Below, piece after piece: positions 21,301-32,901 of a DNA stretch of 64,000 nucleotides. Made by a program: the position numbers and the translations under genes. The stretch's first letter is position 1. The number at the start of each line of letters is the position of its first letter. The stretch is from Asterias rubens (taxonomy: Eukaryota > Echinodermata > Asteroidea > Forcipulatida > Asteriidae), in contig NC_047065.1 in the NCBI RefSeq assembly GCF_902459465.1, positions 4,460,309 through 4,524,308 on the forward strand, given 5' to 3'. The notes beneath the pieces were generated by a model. It saw only the letters and a program-made list of their open reading frames with translations, ran no database searches and was not told the origin of the DNA.

Positions 21301-24300
21301 CAACTTGATTGACACTTCTACGTCAATGCATCGGCAACTGACACCTTAATGTCGGCGAGTCACGCAACTCACAAAGGCTCTGTGTCATTTTGAGACGGCC
21401 AATCATGGCCAATCACGAATCGAGAATTGTGGTGAGCGTTCACCAATTGGCCAAGCCAGCGGTAGCGGCGATCATACTTTGTTGTAAAACCAGAAATAAT
21501 CGGGGCGGGACTACGCAATCTGAAATTGTTTGGACTACAAACAAGTTCGGGGAATCAGACAAAAACAGGTTTAAATGTAACCCTATTAAACTGTCAGTCT
21601 ATGGTATATATATTTCTACCTCCATGAGCATACCAAGTGGTGTTTTTAGGCTTCCATCTTGCGCGCGGGAAATACTCGATATATCGAGTATACTCGATAT
21701 TAAATTTTCGATATATCGGTTATGGGAAAAAACCGACATCGACGGACGTTACTTGACAGTGTGTGCTTAGGTGGCTATAGTAAAGCGCGAGTCCAGTGAT
21801 TGATGCCAACACTCTACAGGTAATCATGGGAATCTTCAGTTTAAACACAAAATTTCATTAAAACTATACATGATGATAAATCAGTGTGATTAAGTTTCCA
21901 ATGTATTTGTTTCGTTTCTGTTCAGACTGATACGACTCTTCAGCAGCACACTATCCATCTTGTTTGTTCCCCAACTCCCGAGGAACTCCTCCAATCTAAA
22001 CTCCCATCTTCCGAGATGAAAAGAGAAACCTCATCACCAATACCTACACCAGCCGCAGCGAGTCCAACCAGCCAGGATGGAGCGTCCTCAAGGAGGCAGA
22101 GCACGCCAGTGGAGCCGACGTTACCTTCAACGAGTGGGCTCAGACACAGAACTGTCAGTACACCATCGTTCTCAAACTACTATCCTTATAAGTAAGTTAG
22201 TCAAGGCCAAGTCACATGGCAGCGATAACGATAACGATTATGACGCAAAGTGGTTGAAATGCTCCTCGCAGAAGACACCCACGCTCATTCAAGCAATCGA
22301 GGGTGTGCATTGTTATCATTCTCGTTTTCGTTCTTGTTATCGAGGCAGGTGTGACCGGGCCTTTAGGGTGTGTTTGATTACCTTTTTCAACATTACCTGG
22401 GTTAGTCACAAGAGAGCCCCAATGAGCGAACAGCTAATGTTCATACGGGGGAGATTGGCTGTTGCCAGCTTGGTGTTTATATAGTATCCCCTTATGGTAG
22501 TTTGTTGAGTTCCCTTGATGGGAATATCATAACAACAACACCTGATGAATTATGAGTTGTGTCGGCAGTGGAAATGTCAAAGGTTAGCAATATTTACATC
22601 TGTTTTAATTTTCACCCAAAACATTAACAGAGTATAGCTTATCAGGTGAGTTTTAAATATTTACACATTATTTTTTAATTTTAAATTAAGTGAACATCAA
22701 CAACGTTTGCGCTTGTCTTTAAGTACAATTTTCAAAGATTTTGTTGTGTCTGCTGCACATAGTCTTTTTTTTGTGGTGGTTTCACTAACCCCTTGTTCCT
22801 GATGATTTAGCCACTAAAACGCTCCACCATGACAAGCCACAGGGGAAGATGGGAAGGGTTAGTCTCTGAAAGTTATCAGTGAGACTAGATCTAACCATGC
22901 ACACCAAAATACTTTCATGGATGTAAACTGTTTTAGTAAAGAAAAGAAAAAAACAAAGAAATACCCAATAACTAGAAGTAGGCCTACATGTAAATACAGA
23001 TACAGACATCCTACTTGAAAATACCTGTGTACCAGTAAAAATATGTTTTATACACAGATGTTTGTGAGTCTTTCCATTGTTAATACACGGTTGGTAATCT
23101 AAGGGTGAATATTGATTAGGTAATTTTGTCCTTGGTGCATTGGAAATGTTGGCATGAATCCGTAGCATTCTTGATGACAATTGTAATAAACAACGGTCTG
23201 TGTTGATGCTGATGCAATGCTTATGTATTTGTCTAAAAAAACTTGTTTGAAAGAATCGCATTCTATTTTAAGTCACCCCCTCATTGGTGGTTTTCTTAGG
23301 AGAAGTGAATATTATGGGTTTTGAGTAACTGTTTACCTTTTGTTTAAAAGTAGCTATTACTGTTTACATGCACACTTAAAAGTCACCTGGGAATAGAATT
23401 GTTTTTTCTTCAAACATTAGAGTATATGTTTCTCAACAATAAAATAATTTTTTGAGTAATTGTTTTAACGATTTATATGTTTAAAAAAAGTTGTGTGGGT
23501 GTTGACTCCGCCTACCCCTTTTGTGACATCAATCGAGGCAGACTTTGACTCGATCGAACATCGTACACACGTACGTGCAAGTACATTCAAGTCCTGGTTG
23601 TGAGTTTGTACGTTTCGAAAAAGGTTTTTCAAGTGCATTTTTAGTGACCATGTGCGATAAAAGATAACAAAGTCTTCTTGTGACATGTGTGGTAGCTGGA
23701 CTTTGAGACATTAACTACATGTTTTAATTTTTGATTGATTCAGTTATGGGAACTATCAGTATGGTCAGAGAGCCAATCAGCAGGGCTTTGTCATGGCTAA
23801 TCAGCAACAGCAAGCATACTGGATGCAACACATGTACGCACAGCAAATGGCACAGTACATGCAGTAGTAAGTCAACTCAAGTTCTTCTGTTTTGTCTGCA
23901 GATAGTTTATTAATAAAATTATCCCTATTAGGTTTGTGTGAGGCTGAAATCAAAGTAAATGTTAAAGGCAATGGACACTATTGGTTATTACTCAAAACAA
24001 TTATTAGCATAAAAACCTTACTTGGTAACGAGTGATGGGGAGCTGTTGATAGTATAAAACATTGTGAGAAACAGCTCCCTCTGAAGTAATGTAGTTTTTG
24101 AGGAAGAAGTAATTTTTATAGAATTTGATTTTGAGACCTCAGAATTAGATTTTGAGGTCCAGAACTCAAGCATCTGAAAGCACACAACTTTGTGTGACAA
24201 TGGTGTTTTTTCGTCAATTATTATCTCGCAACTGCGACGACCAATTGAGTTCAAGGTTTCACATGTTTTTTTAAGCACATGTTGAGGAACACCAAGTGAG

Positions 24301-26950
24301 AAGACTGGTCTTTGACAATTACCAATAGTGTCCAGTGTTTGATCTAGTGCTTGATTTGTCTTTAATTCACTTCCTCAAAAAACAAAAGCTAAATTCTGTT
24401 GATGTATCTTTGCTCATCTTTATTGATAAAGATCCCCGTAGGATATATATAAAAAGCTCCTTTGCCTTTCAAATTTTTTAACTTTCTTGTTTAAAAGTGC
24501 TTTTTGTTTGTATTTTTGTTTCAGCTCTAATCAATTTGCAGCAGGCGGAGCTGGCCTTCCAGCAAATCTACCACCAGTCCATGCTCCCGTTGGTGTACCC
24601 CAGCCACAAGTCCCTGACCAACCTGTGGTTTTGAATGCTCCCGTTGCCCCCAACGTGGCTGGCCCGGACCAGAACGTCCGGATGAACGCTGGTCTTGGTC
24701 CTGCTGTAGATGACGACGACGATGAAAACGTCCACCGTGATTGGCTGGATTATATTTATACCTTTTGCCGATTTGTTGTTCTCCTCAGCTTGGTGTATTT
24801 CTACTCGTCACTAAGTAGATTCTTGATGGTTACTAGCTTCATGATCTTCATGTTTATGTGAGTTTTTAGAAACACTTGCGTACATGCAAACCAGTCTGAA
24901 TCACATACTGCCTTTTCAGCTCTATTCCTATCTTTGAGTCAGTCACCTCTTTATATGTGAAGTTATTCCCCTCTCTGAAAATATTCTTCTTCAAATAACT
25001 ATACCTTACATCCCCCTACAAATTTTCATGAATCTGGCTTTTCATTTTTTGCATTTCTTAAAAAAAAACATGTTTACCTTGAACACAGATCTGATTTAGC
25101 TTAATGTCTTCAAAATATGTAAAAGTAGGGTCATACATTAATTTTTTTTCCCTTTCAATATAATGGGAGTTATAGGCCAAATTATCTCGAAATATATAAC
25201 AGCTAAAAAATGTCATTAGTGAGATGACAGTGGGTACAAATTGCAGCATTCACGAATGGACACCAGGGAAATTTTAATCTCCAAAAGTCTTTGTAGTTGT
25301 ATTTACATTTTTATTGATTTCAAATCTATGGGGGCATTTCGGACCAAATAATTTTGCAGGATGCTTACTACCAATACATCTTGATAACAAATAGTCTATG
25401 GGAATAAAGATGTTAAAGATGCTATGTCAGATTATTAGCCGATTTGACCCAAAAATTCTTTAGGTATTTTGATGGGGGTCGAGATAGTTACAAGCTTTCA
25501 TTTGAGCCATTGCTCAAATAATCCGCCAATTATTAGTAGCAGTGAAATAAAAATCCTGACAATATATCACATGACCAATTCTTATGTATTTTATAAGAAA
25601 CATTTAAAATTTTTGTCATTGATCCTGACCATTATAAGTGGTTCCTGACCATTTTAAGTAAAAGTTAAACTTTTTTTAAGGGTTGGGGCCAAAAATTTGA
25701 CATAGCATATTTAAAGTTACACAAATGTTATTCGAGGTCATTGCCAAAGTATGACCCTACCCTTTTCTCATGAGGGTGAACTTTCTGTTTGTGTATTTCA
25801 AAGACGCATTTTATTGGACCTTTTGTTATAATTTTATGCTCTTTAATAGGTACCAAAAGCGTTGGTTTCGGTTAAGACGAACTCCCATTGCCAGAGAAAG
25901 ACTTGAAGAGCATAGGAATCCTGAGCAAGGAGATGGGGTCCCAAATAATAACAATGAAAGCAATCAAGAACAGGTAAGCCAAAGGCTCGGGCCTTTATCA
26001 CACGGCAATTCGACGATGCAAGGTTTTAAACGGCTGTGAAAGAACTAGTAGTTACCCTTTTATTCTCATTCATAAATACCTTTTTGGTTAAAAGGCGTAA
26101 TAAAGTAAGAAACTCGGTAAAACTTATCCGTTTCCAACGTCCTTGAGCTCTTCACTTGTACATGTTATGTGTACATTGTACAACGTCGGTGTGTTGCATG
26201 CCTTTTTCCGGCAGTTTCCGGTTCCCTTCGTGCGCATGCGCATATAGTCTTGGTGCTGGTTTTCCTTTCACACACAACGCGGCCAACTCACTGACATCGC
26301 CTGCATCGCCCGTAACAAGAAATGTCTTGTATCAAGACTTGCATGGAGTATCCACTCACAACCAGTTATAAACATTGGTCATTATCAAAGGTTTAAACAC
26401 CCCCACGTGACGTGCTCTCCACCAATAGGAATAGCGAAACTGTCAGAGGTATTTATGAATGGCGTTTTGCATAAAGAGTCCTCTTTTGATGTTGGATTTT
26501 GTTGGATATAGAGCATTGTAGAGTGAGGAAGGCTCCTAGGATATTTTCTAGGTAGTTAAGTCTGGTTCATACTTGTGAACACACAGCGAACTTTCGTACG
26601 TCCTAGTTTTTTAACATGACGTAAATTTAATCTGCATTCGCTTTTGCATGAACTAAAACCAGGCTCTCGTGCTCAAGGGTTTTTAATGCTCAATTTGAAC
26701 ATTTCTTTGTTTAACAATTGTCTGGTGAATTTATATTTGACAGCAGCCGGAACAGCAGCTAGCAGGTGATAACGCAGAGAGAGACAGCACTTCAGAGTCC
26801 CAGGAAGAAGGGGAGACGGACTCTGACTCGACGGAAACAGCGCCCCCTGAGCCACCCAAGCCAGGGGTATTAGCCATCATGTGGATTTTTGTCTCTACAT
26901 TCTTCACGTCGTTGTTCCCGCAGGATCCAAATGCCATTGCTGGAAATTAA
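18326..26950 (+). CDS. herpud: HERPUD (homocysteine/ER-stress-induced ubiquitin-like membrane protein)
   Basis: ER membrane adaptor of ER-associated degradation; in vertebrates it binds the HRD1 ubiquitin ligase complex and is induced by unfolded proteins. Seven coding exons: 18326-18469, 19657-19734, 21926-22191, 23744-23866, 24525-24857, 25850-25973, 26744-26950; all GT-AG and in phase, 424 residues (human HERPUD1 391, HERPUD2 406). N-terminal ubiquitin-like domain about residues 8-95 (VTISIKAPNQ, RIIYSGKLLKDN, HTIHLVC); Ser/Pro/Thr-rich linker; Gln/Met-rich segment in exon 4; acidic DDDDDE; then the family's membrane hairpin about 278-317 with the near-invariant YFYSSLSRFLMV. The C-terminus FFTSLFPQDPNAIAGN also matches. 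The 5' intron and upstream ORF may control translation. One gene here versus two in vertebrates, so HERPUD1 and HERPUD2 cannot be told apart. Confidence 0.96.
18765..19010. mobile_element. Foldback element, family F, copy 1
   Basis: In HERPUD intron 2. Starts GGGCCCAATTTCATAGAGCT and ends AGCTCTATGGAATGGGGCCC, with pairing continuing through GCTAAGCACAAAAATTTG. Related copies at 36,698-36,949 and, truncated, at 48,073-48,189. Confidence 0.7.
20211..21753. mobile_element. 1.54-kb non-autonomous DNA transposon with ATATCGA-rich ends
   Basis: In HERPUD intron 3. Exact 16-bp inverted repeats, AGTAACGTCCGTCGAT at 20,211-20,226 and its complement at 21,738-21,753. Next to both ends are clusters of CGATATATCG and TTTCGAT motifs. 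The interior is far more CpG-rich than its surroundings (for example around 20,525-20,600). Open frames inside are short and not transposase-like. I could not define a target duplication. Confidence 0.7.
22206..22362. mobile_element. Foldback element, family L, copy 1
   Basis: In HERPUD intron 4, beginning only about 15 bp after the exon 3 donor. The ends GGCCAAGTCACATGGCAGCG and AGGCAGGTGTGACCGGGCC pair, as do CGATAACGATAACGA and TCGTTTTCGTTCTTGTTATCG. A second copy is at 29,654-29,829. Confidence 0.65.
23962..24340 (-). mobile_element. Family A element, copy 2
   Basis: In the HERPUD intron after 23,866. Starts TTAAAGGCAATGGACACTAT; right end is decayed (GTGTCCAGTGTTTGA, no TTAA). The centre still has the TTTTGAGACCTCA hairpin arm. 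Confidence 0.8.
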
Positions 26951-27842
26951 ACAAACTGGACTGACCGAGGCCACAAGTAAGGCTTCCATAACGTTTGTAA
27001 AAATAAATTCATGGAGTACCTTTGTCTTGGTACTTTGCAGTCAAACCTTCAAATTGAGGCTATGTGGTAAGTTGAAGCCTGCCAAATATTGCAGAATTTA
27101 GATCCGGCCTCCCATGGGTGGTTAATTCCATCCCACTTCCCCATGATGATCAATTGATGGACTTAGCAAAGTTCCAACTTCCACACAAAAAAAGGAAAAT
27201 TCTACATAAGTGACAGCTTTGCATTATGGCAACTCACTGCTACTTCAAGAGAATGCAAAGTGACGAATGATATCTGCACAAGTTAAAACAAGTTCAATTT
27301 TCCCGAATCATTCACCTATCATTTGATCAAATATGAGTTAACCTATAAATTATCCCATTATTTGTCAATTTATTAGTCTATAGGCTGAGATTTAGCTTCC
27401 AAAATCCTTTAAAAGTTTGGTATTGGTTATTTGATTAGAAGGTAATTTATTATTTAAGCAAAAAATTTTAACCAAAGTTATGACTTGCTTTGACATTGGG
27501 TAAAGCTGTTAAACTTTTACAACATGGGCAAAATGATCAATAAGTTCTCTGATGTTTACTGAAAGATTTTTGTAATGGTCTTCAAAATAATGAAACCCAG
27601 AGTCCTGCACTTTCTCCCTATCATCTAGATTTTCTGCAGTACGTACTTTTACATATTTATAAGAGAAATCACTGGTTATTAATTACAAATTGTTGGTTTT
27701 TAAAGAGGTTCAAATGAATAATGGTTTATTAAAGGTGATGGATAAAATTAATGAAGTGAAATAGTAAATTTTCTTGTAAATGTTTTCCATGTAACCTTTT
27801 CGACTATTCCATTGTAAAAATGTTCCAAATGGCAAAATGCTT

Positions 27843-28228
27843 TTAAAGGCAGTGGACACTATTGGTAGTTACTCAAAATAATTATTAGCTTAAAACCTTT
27901 CTTGGTGACGAGTTATGGGGAGAGGTTGATGGTATAAAACATTGTGAGAAACGGCTCCCTCTGAAGTGCCATAGTTTTTTAGAAAGAAGTAATTTTCCAC
28001 GAATTTGATTTCGAGACCTCATATTTAGAACTTGAGGTCTCGAAATCAACCATCTTAACGCACACAACTTTGTGTGACAAGGGTGTTTTTTCTTTCATTA
28101 TTATCTTGCAACTTCGATGACCGATTGAGCTCAAATGTTCACAGGTTAGTTATTTTTTGCATATGTTGAGATACACTAACTGTGAAGGCTAGTCTTTGAC
28201 AATTACCAATAGTGTCCACTGTCTTTAA
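27843..28228 (-). mobile_element. Family A element, copy 3
   Basis: TTAAAGGCAGTGGACACTAT at the left, GTGTCCACTGTCTTTAA at the right, with central hairpin TTTCGAGACCTCA facing TGAGGTCTCGAAA. Lies in or just after the HERPUD 3' UTR. Confidence 0.85.
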
Positions 28229-28654
28229 GTGGAAACTAAAAAGAAAACAAAGTTATCCTAGGCTACATTGTAGAATTTATCTGAAAAAAAAGTGGTCATA
28301 CACTGCATGATGATTGTTTCATTTGTACCGCTGATTTGGTGTATTTAAGAGAATAATTTTGAATCAAAATCGATTCCAATCTAAAGGCAATGTACAACAT
28401 TGGTTATGTAAGTGTTCTTAGGTTGGACTTTTAGAAACTCATGGAATAAATCTAATAGTTTTTATTTTATTTTATAAGTATACACGAGGATGAAGAAAAT
28501 ACTATGACACTGCTGTTATTTCAGCAGGCAAATGTTTTGATTTATCAATGAAAGCAAATGGCATCTAGTGCACATTTGACGTTTTATATTGAGTTCCCAA
28601 TATTGAGCTCTAAAATGGTTGGTTTCAACATCATAGAATATTTTGGACGCTGTG

Positions 28655-28770
28655 ACGGGTCCATGGCGTTTTGTACACTCAAGGGGGAAAATGGAACCCG
28701 AGGCGAACCCGAGGGTGTCATTTTCCCTCGAAGGTGTACAAAACCCATGGACCCCAGTCCATGGGTTTGA
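28655..28770. mobile_element. Foldback element, about 116 bp
   Basis: CCATGGCGTTTTGTACACTC faces GGTGTACAAAACCCATGG, and the arms continue through GGGGGAAAATGGAACCCGAGG. Resembles the foldback at 61,486-61,641 in its ATTTTCCCTCG core. Non-coding. Confidence 0.65.
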
Positions 28771-29653
28771 AATGTTTGATTTGTTTCTTTAAACCATACT
28801 GTTATGTTTAAATATAGGTTACAAAAGAACGCCTGATATTCAACTAAGTAAGTTTTTTCTTTATTGTTTAGCATTGCTTCATATTCGGACAAACCAATCA
28901 ATGCACTTTACATTGGAGATAAACTACAGAGTTCAAACAGCTACAAAGCAACTGCAGCTGTACAATTTACTTACGTCTATTTTACGGTCATTTGGGCTTC
29001 CAAATTGTTTTTCATTGTACAGTTTTATGAAACATTCAGTTTACGGTGTTGAAATGAATATGCTGTTTACACATTCGTGTACTAATTTAGTTTATGGCTC
29101 AGATCTAATGCGAATTGCGAATAAACCTGTTTTTACTTGGTAGAACTATTTTGCTTGGGGAAATGTTTTTAGCATGATTTCATGTCTTTTATTTGAAAAA
29201 CGAAACACAAAACAAAATGCATTTTGATTTAATGAACACGTCCAAGCAGTCAGTGTTGCCTCCGAATTTTGTGGGCAATTGGGCCTTCCTCATTTAAATG
29301 TGCAACCTCAAAAGAAATATATTTTAAATGGAAAACTGGATATATTCCATCTGTTGCTTTACATTGTTTTAAATGATTTTTAGTTTATAAAATTCAAATA
29401 TTGTTTTAATACAAATCACTATTTTGAATAATGCATGTATCGGTGTATTTCTAGGCGACACTGTGTGTTATTTTTCAAAGTTTTGATACATTTATCAAAG
29501 CCTTCACCAAGCTCCACCAAGCAATAACACGATTTCATGGTTAATCATTGTGTACATTACACATTCTCAGCTTTTGTTTTTATTTGTTAACTTCAACCTT
29601 CTTTTAATCCTTTAAAATCATTTCAGGAAGTTTACTGATCCTTGAGGACCAAA

Positions 29654-29829
29654 GGGCTAGTCACACTGCAGTGATAATGAAAAACTATAACGATCACTTT
29701 AACAATGCACGCCCTCAATTGGTTGAATAAGCATGCGCCTATTCTGTGCGGAGCAATTCAACGCATAGATTTTGTTCTCTTTGCGACGTGGTCGTTATCG
29801 TTTTCGTTATCACTGCATTGTGATTGGCC
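29654..29829. mobile_element. Foldback element, family L, copy 2
   Basis: Ends GGGCTAGTCACACTGCAGTG and CACTGCATTGTGATTGGCC pair; the inner arms ATAATGAAAAACTATAACGA and TCGTTATCGTTTTCGTTATC match copy 1 at 22,206. Confidence 0.6.
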
Positions 29830-30029
29830 GGTAAGGGCTGTAGATCCAAATAACTTATGCCAGTACATGTATTGACTATTGCCTTAAATCACTGTGCCAG
29901 GCCTACCAACCCTATCCACTCCAGATATTACTTTGTAATTTTAAAGATAGTGGACGATTAAGGCAGCCTGTTGGTGGAAAGAAGCCATAGGCAGTTCTAC
30001 CATGGCTTTTGGTTGGGTTAGACCTAGTT

Positions 30030-30153
30030 AACACATTGCTAGACCTATAAAGGCAAATAAAATGGTGTGCCCGATTATGACATCACAGGCAAACACATTG
30101 CTAGACCTAAAAAGGCAAATAAAATGGTGTGCCCGATTATGACATCAAAGGCC
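30030..30153 (+). repeat. Tandem duplication, 62-bp unit, two copies
   Basis: Unit begins AACACATTGCTAGACCTA and ends GATTATGACATCA-AGGC. The copies differ at only two or three positions, so the duplication is recent. Confidence 0.85.
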
Positions 30154-31272
30154 ATCAAAATAACCCTATAAATCCTATTTTGGGGGAAATGATGGTTTGT
30201 AGGAACAATTGTGATTTCTTCGGGCCAAATTTTCTAATGCCTGTAAGCTAAGCACAGAAAAGTAATGCATGTTGGTCTGTGTAGGCATTTCAGCCTGGTT
30301 AGTTGGATAAGTAAACTTATTTCTTCATTACAAGATGTATGTTGAGTCTCTGCGCTTTTTTCATAAAATTTCAAATTGAGAACTTTTAAAGACACCTGTT
30401 ATACTTTGAGTAGATTGCTTTGTACATATTTTACTTCTTTAGGTTTACCGCAGAAAATATTGACAGTTAAAGATATTATCACTGGTTTTCTGTGATCAGT
30501 AGTTGCTCTTTCAAGCAGCTAAATTAACTTAGGTGGATGGTGTGCTGGAGGACATTTTCAAATATATTATTTCAAGATTTTTAAAGTTGAAATTTGGCTT
30601 TAAAGTATTCAATATCAGTTTTCTCTGCTCCTATCCCCACAAATATATTTTTGTATGCATACAATAACTAGAAAAATTGTTTGCTGTGTTAAAGATATAT
30701 TATGTACGTTCTTTAGTTAGAGGCAGAAAATATGGTCTCCATTTCTTCTTATGACTTTGTCATCTCGGACCAAGATAAGCAAGGAGAATGAAGAAGAATT
30801 GATTGAAAATGACACTGAAAACAAAGTTTATATCAATAATTATTGTAAAATAGTTGTAATAATATATGAATTGTAACCCTTGTATATTGACTGTATATTA
30901 AATCTTATACAATGTTATATGAATACTGTTTAAATTGTCAGTCTTCACATTATGGGTCAAATAACAGCTCATGCATAATTTGAAATCTATCAGACCTGCC
31001 AGTGTTGCTCATTTCATTGTTTTTGTTTATCAGTGTTAATCAGTTTGTTAATCATTATCAAGTCAATAAGCAAATATGTAACAAATGTCCAGTTTTATCT
31101 ATCTATAGGTGAAGTACATTCCTCATGTGGTAGAGTATAGTCGTACTGTATAGAGTCACAAAACGTGCCTCCCCAAATTTGGATTCCCCTGTTTCTATTT
31201 CACATGGTTTTTTACATTAGCTGTATAGCTTCTGCATCTAGTCATAAAAGATGGCGAAAACAGACCCCTCGA

Positions 31273-31296
31273 CCCCCCCCCCCCCCCCCCCCCCCC
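31273..31296. repeat. 24-bp poly-C run
   Basis: Uninterrupted C24 between HERPUD and CHMP4. Long G/C homopolymers also occur near 1,582, 11,451, 13,827, 13,951 and 60,968. Confidence 0.85.
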
Positions 31297-31427
31297 AACC
31301 TCATGGTACACAGTTCTGAATCAACCGATTATCCATAATTTCTTAAGGGCCCAAGTCCAAGGATTGCAAAGTCACAGATAGGCACAAAAGAAATAATTTG
31401 CTCAAAGATGAGATAGCCCAGGCACAA

Positions 31428-31681
31428 CCAAGGTCAAAATTCCAGTTGAACCCATGCCAGTTAACTAGGGTCAACTGGTTCACCTGGACATAGTGACCAT
31501 TTCCATATTAACCAACTGGTTTGGACTAGGTTAGCTGTGTTCAACTAGGTTTAAATTATAAACCAGTTGATTTCTGTCCAGTTTCTATAATTAATAAACC
31601 AACTGGTTTTAACTGTTTAACTATAGTTTATCACCTGGTTTTCAACCTTTAGTTAAGGTTCAACTGGAATTTTGACCTGGG
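31428..31681. mobile_element. Foldback element with AGGTCAAAATTCCAGTTGAA ends
   Basis: The left end CCAAGGTCAAAATTCCAGTT is the complement of the right end AACTGGAATTTTGACCTGG. Inside, AACCAACTGGTTT-type motifs repeat in both directions, so the whole 254 bp can fold. Non-coding. Confidence 0.7.
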
Positions 31682-31973
31682 AAGTGGGAATTCAAGAAAT
31701 AAATAAGTCATTATGGCCTGGTGAACAAGGGGTCTTCAGAAGTGTCTTAAAATTAGCTGAAGGTGTGTCCCTGATGGTGTTCATTTCAGACATTAAGAAG
31801 ACAAATCAAAATATGAAGTTCATCTGAATCATGGTAATTTTGTTTAGGAATTGGCATGAAGACCACATCTCTACACAGGTAGATCGAGACATTGACAAGT
31901 GTGTGCTTGTGGGAAGAATGTAATGTTGGAAGCAGGGCTATCAAAGGTCAAACTGACACTAAAACACAAAACA

Positions 31974-32255
31974 CAATGTTTGTTGCCATGACAAGACCAT
32001 GCATTTTAAAAAGTGTGTGTTAAATTGTGAACCTTTTTATTAATTTTGAATCGGGGGAAATAAAGAATAATAATTTTGGGTTTACCCATTATACACTGGT
32101 GTTAAATAGCTACTTTTCCCCCCGAGCTTTGTGAAAAAACAATGTTTGTTGCCATGACAAGACCATGCATTTTAAAAAGTGTGTGTTGAATTGTGAACTT
32201 TTTATTAAATTTGAATCGGGGGAAATAGCTACTTTCCCCGAGCTTTGTGAAAAAA
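31974..32255 (+). repeat. Imperfect tandem duplication, about 168 bp, two copies
   Basis: CAATGTTTGTTGCCATGACA occurs near 31,975 and 32,142, followed in both by AGACCATGCATTTTAAAAAG, GAATCGGGGGAAATA and CCCGAGCTTTGTGAAAAA. The second copy lacks an internal stretch of about 50 bp. Confidence 0.75.
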
Positions 32256-32335
32256 AATCACAGACTTATTACTTGGTTGTGATTCGAACCCATGATCTTT
32301 GCAATTCTAGAGCAGTTCAGTGTCTTACAAAACAA
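32256..32335 (-). mobile_element. tRNA-derived SINE fragment (second SINE family)
   Basis: On the minus strand, GTAAGACACTGAACTGCTCT-AGAATTGCAAAG and a B box GGGTTCGAATCAC. Same head as the SINEs at 47,049 and 61,105. Confidence 0.55.
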
Positions 32336-32901
32336 TTGGAGTTTGTAAATATCTTTTTTTTTACTCATGTTGAAAGGCTCTTGAGTTCCTTCCTTGTTCT
32401 ACCTGAAGTTGAACGTAAGATACGTTAAGATACTTCTCAAACGAGCAAAAAGGGGCACTAGTCATACAAAAATAAAGCCTACAAAAGATCCCTAAAAGTA
32501 TACAGTGGTGGTGTTTTAGTGAGAATTTCAGTGAATCTTCACATTTATTTCACAAACTATTAACCACGCCCTCTTGTGTTTACATTTTGTATTTCAGAAA
32601 TGTACCCAAACGTCTATCATAATAAACAAAGTGCATTACCAATACCTTTTTGGTAGGGTACCATGCTATTTCGCTGGTTTTTCTCACGTATGGGAAATCT
32701 TCACGTGATGATGACCGCTGATGATGTTGGTTACCAATCATGTCATCCGCTATATTTACATTGCAGTAATTTTTACACTGCACACATCAGAGTCCACACA
32801 TCAACATCATTATTGTCATCGGTCATAATAATATTTTGTCACTTTAGAACAGTTTTGAAATTCTCTATTTCTCTGTATAGGAAGTAACTTAAACTGTAAA
32901 A

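Larger units (their letters stand above)
26951..32901. other. HERPUD 3' region to CHMP4 start
   Basis: About 6 kb without a coding exon that I can support. It holds the HERPUD 3' UTR (AATAAA near 27,003 and 28,444 are candidates), elements at 27,843, 28,655, 29,654 and 31,428, two tandem duplications, a 24-bp poly-C, a SINE fragment and the CHMP4 5' region. An acceptor-like TTTCTCTGTATAG at 32,880 suggests the CHMP4 leader has an upstream non-coding exon I could not place. Confidence 0.5.

Noticed and set aside
22077..22484. 135-codon frame over HERPUD exon 3
   Set aside because: It is the wrong frame of a real exon, running through its donor into family L.
22785..23261. 158-codon minus-strand open frame in a HERPUD intron
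   Set aside because: Rich in residues from AT-rich codons, no domain, no splice context, opposite to a well-supported gene. Likely chance.
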